From assembly GCF_954871325.1 (NCBI RefSeq), contig NC_088775.1, positions 72,455,561-72,519,560 on the forward strand: a DNA stretch of 64,000 nucleotides, written 5' to 3'. Each line of letters begins with the position of its first letter. Within the stretch, counting starts at the first letter, position 1. This DNA comes from Gordionus sp. m RMFG-2023 (lineage: Eukaryota; Nematomorpha; Gordioida; Chordodea; Parachordodidae). Shown in pieces: positions 44,551 through 56,720 of the stretch. Below the pieces are notes generated by a model. The model saw nothing but the letters and a program-made list of their open reading frames with translations, searched no databases and was not told the DNA's origin. The position numbers and the translations under genes were made by a program.

Positions 44551-45941
44551 CAGTATTGTTAAAGTAGCGCTTCCCTCTTGCTCGCTATTTTTTCAGTAGC
44601 GGTAGATTTGGTGTGCTATATTTAAAAAAAATAGAGATAGCGGTAGCTCGCGACTATAGAAAGTAGGGAAGTTAACGTTACATCGATTTTCTATAATAAA
44701 TACACATAAAAGTTGCAAAAATATATTTATTATTTTATAAGTAATTCTAAAATTATAATCTTTTTATTTAATCTTGAAATCGAAATTTATATTTAAAAAT
44801 ATATATTATAAATCTAGTTTTCAAAAAATTAAAAATTTTAAATGGATATTGATATTGAAGATAATTTTGGTACAGATCATCGACAAACTAATTTCCCTGA
44901 AATGATAATATGAAATTACTTTTTCCATAACTCAAAATATTTTAATCTAGATAAATAAATTAACACAGGATATAAATTTCGCTATAGCCATAAGGTTTTA
45001 TCATCAAACAAGACTTGTAGCTTCAACTTCAGAAAAAATTTAAAAGTATTTAATATCAATATGTAGCAATTCCTTAATCTTTAAAATAACATTTAAATCG
45101 CTGTATCTATAAAAGTTTTTGAGCTAGATGAGTTTATGTAAAAGTTGATTTTCGACCAAACATGGTATGTTTCAACCATAATATATTATTTAAGATCGTA
45201 TTATAAATTAAAAATTGCAATAAATAATTAATATTAACATCTCATTTTATCATCAGACTCATCTATTTAATGATAATATTTTATAAATTATTATCTTTAT
45301 TATCTGGATGTTAAACATTGCTGCTTTGTTCACCCTAGTTTTAAGTTGAATAGGCCATATATCATTTAACTGAATCAAAAGGGCAACTTGATAGACTAAG
45401 GGTAACGTTAAATAATACTATACCAAACTAGGATACTCTAGCCAGATGAAAACCATCATCTATTATAGATGATTTTTTTGAAATAAACAAAAATACTACT
45501 GAAAACTAGACGCATTTTTTATATCTAAAAATACTCAAATGAATATTTTTGATGATTTTTCTAATTTATTAAATTTACTGCAAAGCTCTCGAGTGCTAAT
45601 TTTTGAACACTTATTTAGCACGGCAAAGCTTTTACTTTCTGATCTCACTCTAGATTTGGAGATGACAGTATAGAAATATTATTATTATTGAAATGCAATA
45701 AAAAATAATTAAACCATATATTTGAAATTATAGTCTTATTTTTATTTTATTTATTATTTCTGGAAATAGAGATACGTAATATTTCAAAAAAAATTCTAAA
45801 GTAGCCGCTACTTTTTTGAAAAAATTGCAGAAGCGATAGCGTGATACTTTTTCGCAGCGGTAGCGATAGCGAGCTTCTTTATTTTTCAAAATATCGAGAG
45901 CGATATTGTGCTACATTTTTGTAAAGCTTTTAACAACACTG
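44551..45941 (+). mobile_element. hAT element with TAGCGGTAGC subterminal repeats
   Basis: Ends CAGTATTGTTAAAGTAGC and (inward) CAGTGTTGTTAAAAGC. Next to each end are G+C-richer repeats of AGCGGTAGCGATAGC type. The interior (about 45560-45700) reads SSRVLIFEHLFSTAKLLLSD and LTLDLEMTV, the hAT C-terminal 'SSxxRERLFSxAGLxxSDxRxxL' pattern; a weaker piece lies at about 45300. No flanking duplication is visible, so one end may have been rearranged with the abutting MITE. Confidence 0.75.
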
Positions 45942-45944
45942 TAA

Positions 45945-46740
45945 TTTACACATATATAATGTATTTAATAACATTTTTACAGAGTATATTAAAAAAAATT
46001 AAATATGTCATTAAATTCTTAATATGAAATATAAATAGGGGAGACCAGGGTTATATTATTCATAAGAAATTGAAGTGCTATAAAAATAAATAATTATAAT
46101 TTTTCAATATATTTAAATGTAGTTTTATTCTTTGCACATATACTAACAGTAGAAATTAATATTTAGGGAAAAAAAACCTATTAGTTTTTCTTTAATATAT
46201 TAAAAAATTAAAACTTAAGAAAAATGGAAAACACCCAAATGTTGATTCTAAGTAAATAAATGAAAATACATTGCTAAATATGTTAAATGTACCAGGTTGA
46301 TCATATTATATACAACACCCAAAAGAACTTTTTGTCACTTATAGTCATATAATTTACAAAAAATAAGCCAACCATTTTCATATTGTCATTTGTGGTCCTA
46401 GACAAAATAATGGTTTACATAATTTTTTATTAAAAATAAATTCCTGCTTAAAAAGACTAATACGCATCCCACCAAAACCTGTCCCAGGGGTCTTCACATT
46501 TAATTTTAAGATATTAAATTATAATTATTGTCAATGTTTTTATACATGATAAAATTGAGATTACTTTATCATTTAGAAATGTCATTGTTGTGGTAATCGT
46601 GTATATTTTTTTTATATAGAGTTTTATTATATAGGTTATATTATAAGTTATATAAGTAATTATGGAAGTATTCTTATTTACAGAAGATCAGTTTTTATAT
46701 ATTTTCTTATGCAAATAATATGTTAGGATATTATATAGAT
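45945..46740. other. Spacer with an isolated pogo-like terminus
   Basis: AGGGGAGACCAGGGTTATAT at 46038 matches the left end of the element at 50968-51869, but no right end is found. The rest is A+T-rich with no gene. Confidence 0.5.
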
Positions 46741-46745
46741 ACGCG

Positions 46746-47826
46746 TAGTGTTTGCATTGGTCCGGTCCCGTCCGGTTCGGTTTTTTCTAAAAAGATATAA
46801 AAATTAATCGATGAATGCGATATTATAAAGTAGGGATGTACCGATATTTTTTATCGGATCGGGCCGATATTTCACCCATTTTAAAATATCGGTTATCGGC
46901 CAATATTATAAAATTTTCCGATCTCATCCGATATAAAATGGCGTCTTTAACAAAAATAAAATGTTATAAAATTTTTAAAAAAGTTATATCTAAATCATTT
47001 ATTTTAATAAATAAATCGAAATCCATTTTTATGTATATTTTTTTAATAATAATAATTAATTAATAAACATTCTGCCATATTGTTATTTTTTGCGCATTCA
47101 GTTTATAAAAGTGTGCGATAATCTCTTCAGAATCTATTTTTAGTGAAGCTGGTGATATTGACAGTTACCATCGCCTCAGGCTGACCTCTGATAAATTGGA
47201 AATTCTGATATATCTAAATATAAATCTTCGATATATTAATGTTAAATATTATTTTAAATATTTATTTCAAATTTCATAATATATTTGATTATTACTTATT
47301 ATGTATATAGATTAATGTTATTACTTATTATATAAAAGTGATATAACATTAAAAATATTTTATTTACTTTTAGAATTGCAATTGAATTTAAACTATAACT
47401 GATCATTATAATATATTTAAATAACATAAGTTATGGTATAGTTAAATTATAGATGTTATACTAATAAAAAGTATATTAAAAATTAAAACCATTGGTATCT
47501 TTACAGAATAAAAAATTAGATATGATATCGGATCGGTAATCTGCCGATATCAATTTAATATCAGGAATATCGGATCGGCCTCCAAAAAGTGGTATCGGTA
47601 CACCCCTATTATAAAGTGTTAAGCATTAAATAATCATGTTTTATGTGTTCATGTACATGTACAATAACTAAAAAGCAATTCATAGTAAACTTTTATCTTC
47701 TTTATTCGAACTTCGGTGGACCGAACCATGTTGTCGGACCGGACCGTGCCGTCAGACCCAAGAGTCAACTGAGATCGAAATGGGCCAGACCAGACCGTCA
47801 GTCCGACCGGACCACTGCAAAAACTA
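46746..47826. mobile_element. Short hAT MITE carrying an inserted hAT
   Basis: Left TAGTGTTTGCATTGGTCCGG; right, read inward, TAGTTTTTGCAGTGGTCCGG. The flanks GATACGCG and GATATGCG agree at 7 of 8. Both ends carry GGTCCGGTCC-type palindromes. Without the inserted element the MITE is about 295 bp. Open frames over its right half are artefacts. Confidence 0.82.
46831..47608 (+). mobile_element. hAT element with exact 8-bp TSD, nested
   Basis: Ends TAGGGATGTACCGATA...TATCGGTACACCCCTA. TTATAAAG flanks both ends exactly (46823-46830 and 47609-47616). At about 47124-47235 it reads [34 protein letters not shown], a hAT transposase C-terminus; the rest of the transposase is absent. It is the sister copy of 27622-29993 but lacks the LINE segment. 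Confidence 0.92.
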
Positions 47827-47839
47827 GATATGCGAAAAT

Positions 47840-48334
47840 TTTCGAGATTTTTTTTACTTTCACTTTTTACATTTTTTAGTTGTTTCATTTTTTTTACTTT
47901 TTAATTCTAAAATTTTTATTTTATAATATTTATTGCTTTAATTTTATGATTTTACTTTGTATTTAATTTTGTTACTTGATGGAATAAATAAAGGGATGAT
48001 TTATAATAATTATTAATATTTTAGGTTATTAATTTATTCATTGCCAACATCTTCCCCGAAGTTTCACTAAATCTTACAGTTATTTAGTTTGAGTAAATTT
48101 TATAAAAAAATTTAATTTAAAATGTAAAAAAATTAAAAGTTATTTTGACTGAAATTTAAATTTGCATTTAAAATTTTTTTGAGCATATTATTTTCTGAGA
48201 AATATTTGTTGAACCATAGAAACATCTTACTAAAATACATTTATGGTTTAAATTTCTTTAAAATTATTTGAAAAAAATTTACCTACTCCTGGATAACACT
48301 ATCCCCGATCTCCACTACGTTTATAATAGTGATT
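47840..48334. other. A+T-rich spacer, no gene seen
   Basis: Pyrimidine-rich start, then A+T-rich; no recognisable gene or repeat end. Confidence 0.4.
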
Positions 48335-48740
48335 AATGATCAGCATCGGGTCTAATTTTTTAAGCCCGGCCTGACCCGAAATTTTTTTAAAACGTTTTGC
48401 CTGCCTGGCCCGAACCCGAATTTTTTAAAAAAAATTAGCGGCCGACCCGGCCGAATTTATTTAAATATAGAAAATTAATTTTTATATTTACTCAAAATAA
48501 AGGATATATGTTATATATCGTCTAGTTTCTATAAATAAAATCACATATTTTTATTTTACATAAAAAATTCAACATAAAATTGATAAATTTAGATATATTT
48601 TAAAAAAAAATTCCAAGGCCCGACCCGGCCCGGTCTGAATTTTTTAAAAATATATTAGGCCAGACCCAGCCTGAACACAATTTTTTTTAAAAAAATTGGG
48701 CGGCCAAGATCGGGCTAGACCTACTTTTGTAGATCACAAA
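48335..48740. repeat. Element-like segment with GGCCCGACCCGG repeats at both ends
   Basis: AAGCCCGGCCTGACCCGA and GGCCGACCCGGCCGAA at the left, AGGCCCGACCCGGCCCGG and GCCAGACCCAGCCTGA at the right, around an A+T-rich middle. This arrangement recurs in hAT MITEs such as 56721-58165. Terminal bases and target duplication were not fixed. Confidence 0.5.
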
Positions 48741-48744
48741 TAGG

Positions 48745-50575
48745 GATTATCATTTTTTAGTTTATTCAATTTAAAAAATAATTGTTGATCTCTTAAAAAA
48801 ATTAAAAACTATAATATAAATAAGGACGGTTCAATGTCAAATGGACAGACGATTCCTGGCCACCCCTTGGATTAAATCTCGATATAAGCAGTATACCCAG
48901 GGTTGGGCAATAACGCGAATACTTGTATTTAAGATACTAAATGAAATACTTTTTTATATTACTTTTAGTATTTATTTTAAAAAATATTTACTATTTTTTA
49001 TTAAATATTAAATTTGTAACTCGATTTAACGATATTTAATTCTAAGTTATTTTAAAAATGAGCACTTACGAAAGTTAAACGGGGAAATAAATTATTTTGA
49101 AGAAGTTGAAGCTATAAAATTAAAAGGAAGAAAATATAGATTCTGGTTCCGCTGGGTTTTTTATTTAGCTATCATGTTTATAAAATATTTTTAACAGAGA
49201 ATCTGTAAAAATAGCTTTGCTTTAAAATATTGTTAATTTTGTTTGTAATTTTTTTTTAAAGATTCATTTAAAAATTTATTGAGGAGTTACGAATTAGATT
49301 TTTAGATGGACAAAATATATTGCAATAAAAATTTATTGAATACTTTTATCATAGACTATTGCTAAACATCGACCGAATCTATTTATTACATACAATACAA
49401 TCATAGTCATTGATTTTACAAAAATTATGCCAGACAAAATTCCCATCGTAAATGAAAATATTTATTTGAATTTGACCATATTTGACCGGATTAATACACA
49501 ACTCTGTATAGAAGGTTTTTCAATTAATTAATGTTCTAAAAAATAATTCCTCACAGTTATAATATTTGATAGTTTGTGGTAGAGCACTGATTCCATATAA
49601 AAACAAAACTTCACTTTTATTTACACCCTTCTAGTAGAGATTACGATCCACTTGGCTGAGAGAAAGAAATGCCTTAAGTATTTCCACATATCAATTTATA
49701 ACATATTTATCCAATTATTCGTGCGCTCGAGGATTTCTTCATTTATTTTAAATTTACATTTATTTTTTAAAATGCTCTTATAAGCTAATTTTATTTTTAG
49801 TCTTTTTTAATATTAATTATATTTTAGCATTTTAACGTTATAATTTTCTTACATAAATTTTGAACTTAATATTCATAATGCATAGCGTTGGACATTATTG
49901 AAGTTTTTATGTGTTTTTCAATTCATAAAAAATGATCATTTTTATGAATATATTTAAAAATCATTGTTTTGGAGCAGCGGGTATGGGAGGTAAAAGACCT
50001 TGACCGAAGTGCATTACGGCACTAGTTAAATCCCATTTTAGGAAATTTTTTTTTTATCGGAAGCCAGCTTCTTTTAGCAAGGTGGTAGGATTAAAGGCGA
50101 GGATAATAGAGTAAACAATAATATTTTTGCTCATTTTATAAAATAAAAATTTGGGCTTTTTAATACCACCATTCATTCATATTTTGTCATATATGAAGTA
50201 TAATGCTGCATAGCTAGGCTCATATAATAATTTACTAAACAATACCCAAATTGTATTGAAATGCAATAATATATTTTTTAAAAACTCCATATATTTTTTA
50301 AAACGCAAAATTTAAAAAATAAATGCAAGATTTTGTAAAAAAGCACAAGATTATTTTAAAAAAATAATAAATAAGGAAGTACTAGAATTTTTTAGAAGGG
50401 CACTCTGTTGTACCCCTTCTCCGCCGGCGCCCATCATAGAGCGATAACATTCTATTCTTAAAATGTAATATTCTTTTGTTGCCCATTAATAATTTATAAA
50501 GCTAAAAGCTAGAACAATTGCTGGGGTCAATTTGAAATTTAGAGTTTGACTTTTACAATTAAATAGAATACTTTA
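48745..50575. other. No gene seen; a possible hAT left end
   Basis: CAGGGTTGGGCAATAACGCG at 48899, followed by ACTTGTATTTAAGATACT, is a typical hAT left terminus; no partner was found. AGAAGGGCACTCTGTTGTAC (about 50394) may be another element end. The rest is A+T-rich. Confidence 0.4.
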
Positions 50576-50579
50576 AAGC

Positions 50580-52785
50580 CATATCTTTTTCCCCTTTTTT
50601 AGCTTTTACCTTTTCGGGTGGTAAGGCAATACCTTTTTCCATTTTATATTACTTATACATTCCATTTCAATTTATATTTAGGATGTTGGCTTTTATCGTA
50701 GGTCTATTGGAGTTTTAGTCTTCCTCTCTTTCGTTTACCCATTACTTCTAAACTCTTAACTTTGTTTTTAGGCCTTCTTATCATATGTCAATACCACCTT
50801 ACTTATAACTTCCCAGTATATTTGTAATTTTATCTAATCTTTTTTTGATACCCCTGCTATCATTTCATCATTCTTATCTCCATTGTCTGTAAACTTCTTT
50901 TGTCTGATTCTTTGCTTGGCCATCTTTCCGAACTATATAGGTTAGTTGGTTATTTTACGCAGCTTTAGGGGAGACCGGGTTATATTGAGTACAAGAGAAC
51001 GTTAGGTCACTCCAATTATAGTTTGAGCTATTATTTTATAAGACTGGAAATGTTGACATAACATAGATAATTACGTTATACATAATTGGCTAAAAAAGTA
51101 TTTGAAAAATATTTAGTATTTTAATTTTAGAGAAACTGTGTTTTACCCTACCAAAAGTAATAAAAAATAATTGTAAACGTTATCGTTTATATTTATAAAT
51201 AAAATTTTTTTAATTTTAATAAATAAATTTTAGGAAGGTTAAAACCCTATTTTGTAATCTGGCAACTTTTCAGAATCAATAAACAGGAATTAATATGATT
51301 CTGAGTGCTATTTATAAAGTTAGTGGGCTCGGTCATGGTTGGTTAAAGTATGGTTGGGACACGCTAATTTAACTCATTTTACCATTTACTCGTTATGCGA
51401 AATTACAATAAAAAGGATAGGAACATCTTTTGCACAAAATGATATTGAAAAGTTAAATTTATATCCGAAAACCTCAGTCATAAATTTATCAATACTTACA
51501 GGTATGATTATTTATATAATTATATATATTTTCTTAAGCACTCCAAAATCAATACTTATTTATTATGTATTACAATATAAAATCAAAATAGTCTCTAGTC
51601 TTACAGAATTTATTTATTTAGACCTTTATTTAATGAGTGGACCAACTATCACATATGTGCAATCCAACGTCCCCAGAGTATGTCATAGTTGGAACAAAAA
51701 AATAATTTTTCAAATTCAATTTTCTAGAAATATGTAGTTCTTATAAAATATATATTCAAATAACCTATATTTTTAGGATACAGAAGATGCTTTACTTATT
51801 CAGATTAATTAAATAATTAAATTTATTTAGGTTTGAACGAAAAATGTCCCAACTATTCGCGGTCTCCTCTATATTCTACAATTAATTTGTGAGGAATTCT
51901 TTTGTCAAAGATCACTACTGATATATTTCTCCATTTTAGCCATCCTTGGTTCTTTTTATTTTTTATTTCTCTTTCGATTGTGTTATTACTTTGTAAAGTG
52001 GAGTCCAAATACTTACAGCTTTCAATTGCCGATAACTGCCATTTATTTATGTTGATGTTGCCTGTTTCATCTTCACTTATTACCATTTACTCTGTTTTTT
52101 TCTTTCTTAACTTTCAATCCATTCTTTTCTAATATATCAACCCTACTCATAAATCTTTCCTTCATTTCATTCTTGGTTTCAGATAGTATTGCAATATCAT
52201 CTGCAAATATCATATTACATAGGGTTGTTTCCGAGATAGTCTGACCTATCATTATTATGAACAGTAGTGGAGCCGACACTTGTTAAACTCCCTCAGCTAA
52301 CTGAAAGCCGACTTATGTGCCCTTTGTATTTTGGATCATTGTCGTGTGGTTCATGCATATATCTTGAATTATTTTTATATATTTTTCCGCTACCTATTTG
52401 TGGCGTGGCGACCGCCAGATAAAAGTTTCTTGGGGTCTATCGAAAGTTTTATCTAGATCAAGAAAGACCATCTGGACTTTGTTTCTTTTCTTGTATTTTT
52501 AATCTATTTGTCTAATGTAAATTGTCAATAGTTGATCTTCCACTCATAAATCCAAACAGTCTCCCCTATTTCAATTATACCTCTTATTATTTTGTTCTAA
52601 TTTTTTTGTAGAATTCTAGACAGCGTCATTGTTTTATGCCCTGTAATTTTGACAATTATGGGTGTTCCCTTTATTTTGAAGATAGGTAGCTTTACCTCCA
52701 TTTTTGAGAAATATCTTCAATTCTTAGTATTCATATCTTTAATAACTTTAATTAGCGCTTTTACTTTCAGGTACTCTTTTTAAAC
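50580..52785 (-). mobile_element. RTE-like LINE split by a TA-flanked element
   Basis: Minus strand, from 52785 down: an ESKSANKVIKDM piece, VKLPIFKIKGTP, reverse-transcriptase pieces to the catalytic MIFADDIAILSETK (about 52200), INKWQLSAIESCKYLDS, GWLKWRNISVVIFDKRIPHK (about 51900), then, beyond the insertion, the 3' part (50967-50580) matching the LINE at 18700-21010 (TATATAGTTCGGAA, AAACGAAAGAGAGGAAG, CTTACCACCCGAAAAGG). Many stops and frame changes; more decayed than the first RTE copy. Confidence 0.8.
50968..51869. mobile_element. 902-bp element with GGGGAGACC ends and TA duplication
   Basis: Left GGGGAGACCGGGTTATATTG, right (inward) GAGGAGACCGCGAATAG; TA on each side (50966-50967 and 51870-51871). 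It interrupts RTE-like LINE sequence, which continues on both sides and so marks the insertion precisely. A 132-codon open frame (51339-51737) inside matches nothing I know and lacks transposase motifs. The ends agree with those of the pogo/Tigger-like element at 52944-55003 for the first nine bases. Confidence 0.78.
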
Positions 52786-53504
52786 CCTAAATTCAATAGT
52801 GAAGTTTAAAGGTGAAAATAAATAGTTTTTATGGTTATGAAATTGAAAACTTTTATTTACTATGTTCTATTATGACATTGAAATTAGGTTGATAATTTAT
52901 ATTAAAAAAAATACATATCTAAAAATTATATACTATATATATAGGGGAGACCGAGGTAAAACGATAGGCATTTTGCATATTTACCATAAAAATTTTAAAC
53001 AAGAGTCAAACACAACAAATTATAGATCAATGTGTAGCCCCATCTCTCTTCTACAAGATAAAAAAAAGTGTAGCCCTCTACCTATAATATTTTAGGAGCT
53101 ATGATTAGTTATGTAAAACTACTCATTTTCGCCATTTTACCCTGGGTACAGGGTAAAATGGATAAGCACTAGGGTAAAGTGGTTAAAATAATATTTGACA
53201 CATATTTATTGTTTTATTTAACAAATATTACAAATTTAAGATTTATTTATGATTTTTATTTAAAAACTAATCGATACAATAAGGACATGTAAAATAATTA
53301 TCATAATTAGCACATTTAGAATGTGCCCATTCAAGGCACATTGTACATTTTAGCCATTCATCGCCCTCGCGACTATTTTTATAGTTTTTATTACAAATAA
53401 CACATACACAATTATTTTTTGATATCTTTTTTTTTCTCTGAATTAATAATTTTTTTTTATAAGGTGTAGATGTTAATATTTCTGAATTCTTTTTTTTAGA
53501 TATT

Positions 53505-53879
53505 TTATCCGATGAAATATGGAATAGGTATTATAGATGAAGGATTGAATACTTTATTATAATTTTTTGAGCATGATGGTAACATATCATGATAAGGTTC
53601 ATCAATATCATCTGGAACATTTTCGTTCAATAATATTGATAAATCACTATCATTATTTTGAGTCACTGTAATATTTTCATCATTATTTTCAAATTCAATA
53701 TTTGAGTTAGCATTTGAATTATTACAGCAGATATAATCTTGTTCTGTAAATATATTTGGGTTTAAAGGAAATATGCCACTTGCTAAGAATCCATTTAATA
53801 TATTATTTGATGTCACTGCCCTTGGTATTTCATTTTTTAACACTCCTGGAATATCATAAATCTGAAATTGTTGCCCCAC
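53505..53879 (-). pseudogene. pogo/Tigger transposase C-terminal piece
   Basis: Reads IPRAVTSNNILNGFLASGIF then PLNPNIFTEQDY, the post-catalytic block 'A.T.xNIxxGFxxTGIxPFNPxIF' of Tigger/jerky-like transposases, followed by an acidic Asn-rich stretch. Confidence 0.82.
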
Positions 53880-53885
53880 ATGATT

Positions 53886-54262
53886 TTTAGATTAAGCATT
53901 ATTAAAATTATGAAATACAATATAATTTCAATTGAGCATTTTTATTTTACCAAATTAATAATATTTAGATTGAGCATTATTAAAATTATGAAATACAATA
54001 TAATTTCAATTGAGCATTTTTATTAAAGTTACCAAATTAATAATATTTAGATTGAGCATTATTAAAATTATGAAATACAATATAATTTCAATTGAGCATT
54101 TTTATTAAAGTTACCAAATTAATATTGATATTTAGATTGAGCATTATTAAAATTATGAAATACAATATAATTTCAATTGAGCATTTTTATTAAAGTTACC
54201 AAATTAATATTGATATTTAAATTGAGTTATTAAAATTATGAAATACAATATAATACAAACAA
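53886..54262. repeat. 78-85-bp tandem repeat, about 4.5 units
   Basis: Units start TTTAGATTGAGCATTATTAA at about 53886, 53964, 54046, 54131 and 54216 (periods 78, 82, 85, 85) and contain AAATACAATATAATTTCAAT. The first unit is slightly shorter. The repeat sits inside the transposon, between the two transposase pieces. Confidence 0.9.
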
Positions 54263-54540
54263 TATAATTTAATTACTTGTTTAGGCGTTAATCCCATAAA
54301 TGACCTATTTGCTTCTAATATGTAGTCACACAATCTAGATTCTTCTTCATTTGTAAATATTTGTTTATGATGATCTGAACTTTTAATACCAATTTTACAT
54401 CTCCTTCTCAACGTTGTATAAGGTATGTTAAATTTTTTAGCAGACAAATTTAATGAAGTATTATTTGTTATTTTATATTTTATGGCTTCATTTATTATAT
54501 TTACATCTCTGTATATGGTTTTTCTTTTATAATTTCTCAT
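54217..54540 (-). pseudogene. pogo/Tigger transposase N-terminus (HTH_psq and CENP-B-like)
   Basis: Reads KRKTIYRDVNIINEAIKYKI, SAKKFNIPYTTLRRRCK and KQIFTNEEESRLCDYILEAN: the helix-turn-helix of the pipsqueak type followed by the start of a CENP-B/Tigger DNA-binding second domain. In this family these bind the transposon ends. The frame runs out into the tandem repeat. Confidence 0.82.
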
Positions 54541-55009
54541 TATTTGGTTGATACAATAAAAATTATAATAAATAAATTAATGAAAAATTAATGTGAATAA
54601 TTTTATATTTTAACCGTTTTACCCATAACAGCTTTACCCCTAGGTGACATATATTATAAACATCGTTATTGCGTGACTTCTAATATAGCTAAAGATGTCA
54701 GATAAATTTTATTTTATAGCTAATACATTAAGGAACATGTGTGCCAAATTTTGAATCCTGAGGATATGTAAATTTTACTAAAAGCAAAATATACTAGAGA
54801 ATGATTTTTATATTTTTTGGGTAAAAAACAGTTTTTTGACAAAATATATAAAACCAGGTAAGTTTTTTAAAAGATGAACATAGGTAAGAAATTAGATATA
54901 AAAATACATCTTCACACCAAATTTAAGGTCTTTATACTCAATGGTTAAAAAGTTATTCGCGTTAACATTGTTACCCCGTCAATCGCTTTACCCCGGTCTC
55001 CCCTAGTGA

Positions 55010-56715
55010 GATTTGTTATTGATCAAGTCTCTCGTTCCACTATAATTTTATTGGTCTCTAATAATAAAATAAATATATAAATATTATAATATAATTTGAT
55101 TTAATAAAACATTAAATTTTTAAAATTTGATTAGTGGATATCTGGCAATTGTCAAGAAATATGACATAGTAAATTGCAATTTTATGATTTGATGATATTG
55201 AAACATGAAAAAATTTTAAGGTTATATAGTTAATGCCATGTAAATATTTAAGATTTAATTGATGAAAATGCGTAGCTAAGAAATAAGACTAAATGAATTA
55301 AGATTATCAGAATAAAAATTATTATATATCTAAATTTTAAAATATATAAAATTTCCAGACAATATTTTAGATCGGTAGCATTAAGAAATAATTCTGTATT
55401 TCCATGGAGGAATTTTTAAAATATATAACATTTATATGGCGAGTTTTTTTAAATTTGAAAAACCTAATTTTGCCTGAATTAATATATCTGTTATAATATA
55501 TACTCCATGAATTTTACATAATTCTACTGTGAAATTTTGGGTTGACTTTAATCATGAAAAATATATGAAATTGAGTTAAATTGTTTAAGGGCAAAATTAT
55601 CTGTTCATAGGGTAGTACTAAATACATGATGGAATAAAATTCCTGCAAAAAGTTTTAAAAATTAAAAATAAAGCGCCTGAATTTAATTTTAAATACGCTT
55701 ACATCGCCTAGGGTATTAATGGATTTCCCCATATATTATATATTTTTCAAGGGTTAATATGTTTTTTGAATATAAAAAAAACTACCCAGAATTTTTAGGA
55801 AAAGAATTATCATTAAAATTAGAAATGAAGAAACCAAAATAATTAAATCTAAATTTTTAATATTAATAGTGATAGTGATAGTTACATTTCCCTGTTAACA
55901 ACTTATTAATTCACTATCATATATAATATACATAAAAAGCAAATTAAAAGTATTAGGTTACGAGATACGACTATAATATATTATTGTATTGTATTTACTG
56001 GGAATATGTCATATATTTTTATATATGATTATAGACAAGAAAAAAGCTCATAATTAAATCACGGAATTTCTCTATTGTTGCTTATCTTATTTATTGATTA
56101 AATTGAACAACCAAGAACAACTTTATTAAGAAATCAGGTTTATGAAAAATACAAATTATAAAAAAATTACATATTATCAAATTACCCATTTTGCATAAAT
56201 TTCATTATTTCCCATTTTTTTAAGTTAAATGACCCTTCTTATGTATTGAAGTATCTTTAAAAAAATATAAAATATTATATCAGTTTTATTCCATGGTTTT
56301 TTTTGGAAGAAAAAAAATGAAATAAATAAGCAACAAATTAAATTTAATTTAGCTTTCCACTTTTAGAATATTCATTAAGTTACAGAATTCTCACTAATTT
56401 ACATGCTTTATTTTTTTTAGTATTCCGATCCCTCATTTCTACCAATTACACACTTCTATGGTTACTAGGCGTATTGAGATAATTTACGATTTTATTATTC
56501 CCCTTCAGATGATAATAGGTGGAATAAAAACATAAGAGCATAAATAGGACTAATTGTACCTCAATTTTTTTTTCATAATATTTTTGTATTGATATTTAGA
56601 AGAAAATTTACTATTATTTTTTTTAAATTAAAAAAAAAACCTCTCTTTAATTTTCCATTTCTAAAAAATAATCTCAAAGACTATTTATTTATATACAAAA
56701 AGTGTGAAAAATCCT
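55010..56715. other. A+T-rich region, no gene seen
   Basis: A long stretch without coding, terminal repeats or RNA-like features that I could identify. A (TA)-rich run and several poly-T/A runs are present. Confidence 0.4.
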
Positions 56716-56720
56716 ATAAT

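Larger units (their letters stand above)
52944..55003 (-). mobile_element. pogo/Tigger-like transposon without visible catalytic core
   Basis: Ends GGGGAGACCGAGGTAAAACG and (inward) GGGGAGACCGGGGTAAAGCG, with TA at both flanks. On the minus strand, 54540-54217 encodes a Psq-type helix-turn-helix and CENP-B-like N-terminus, and 53879-53505 a C-terminal piece. Between them, where the DDE catalytic domain should lie, there is instead an ~80-bp tandem repeat (53886-54262). The element is therefore non-autonomous unless spliced in a way I cannot see. About 2.06 kb. Confidence 0.85.

Noticed and set aside
47643-47888. Open frames on both strands with Gly/Pro/Arg-rich stretches
   Set aside because: They cover the GGTCCGG palindromes of a hAT MITE end.
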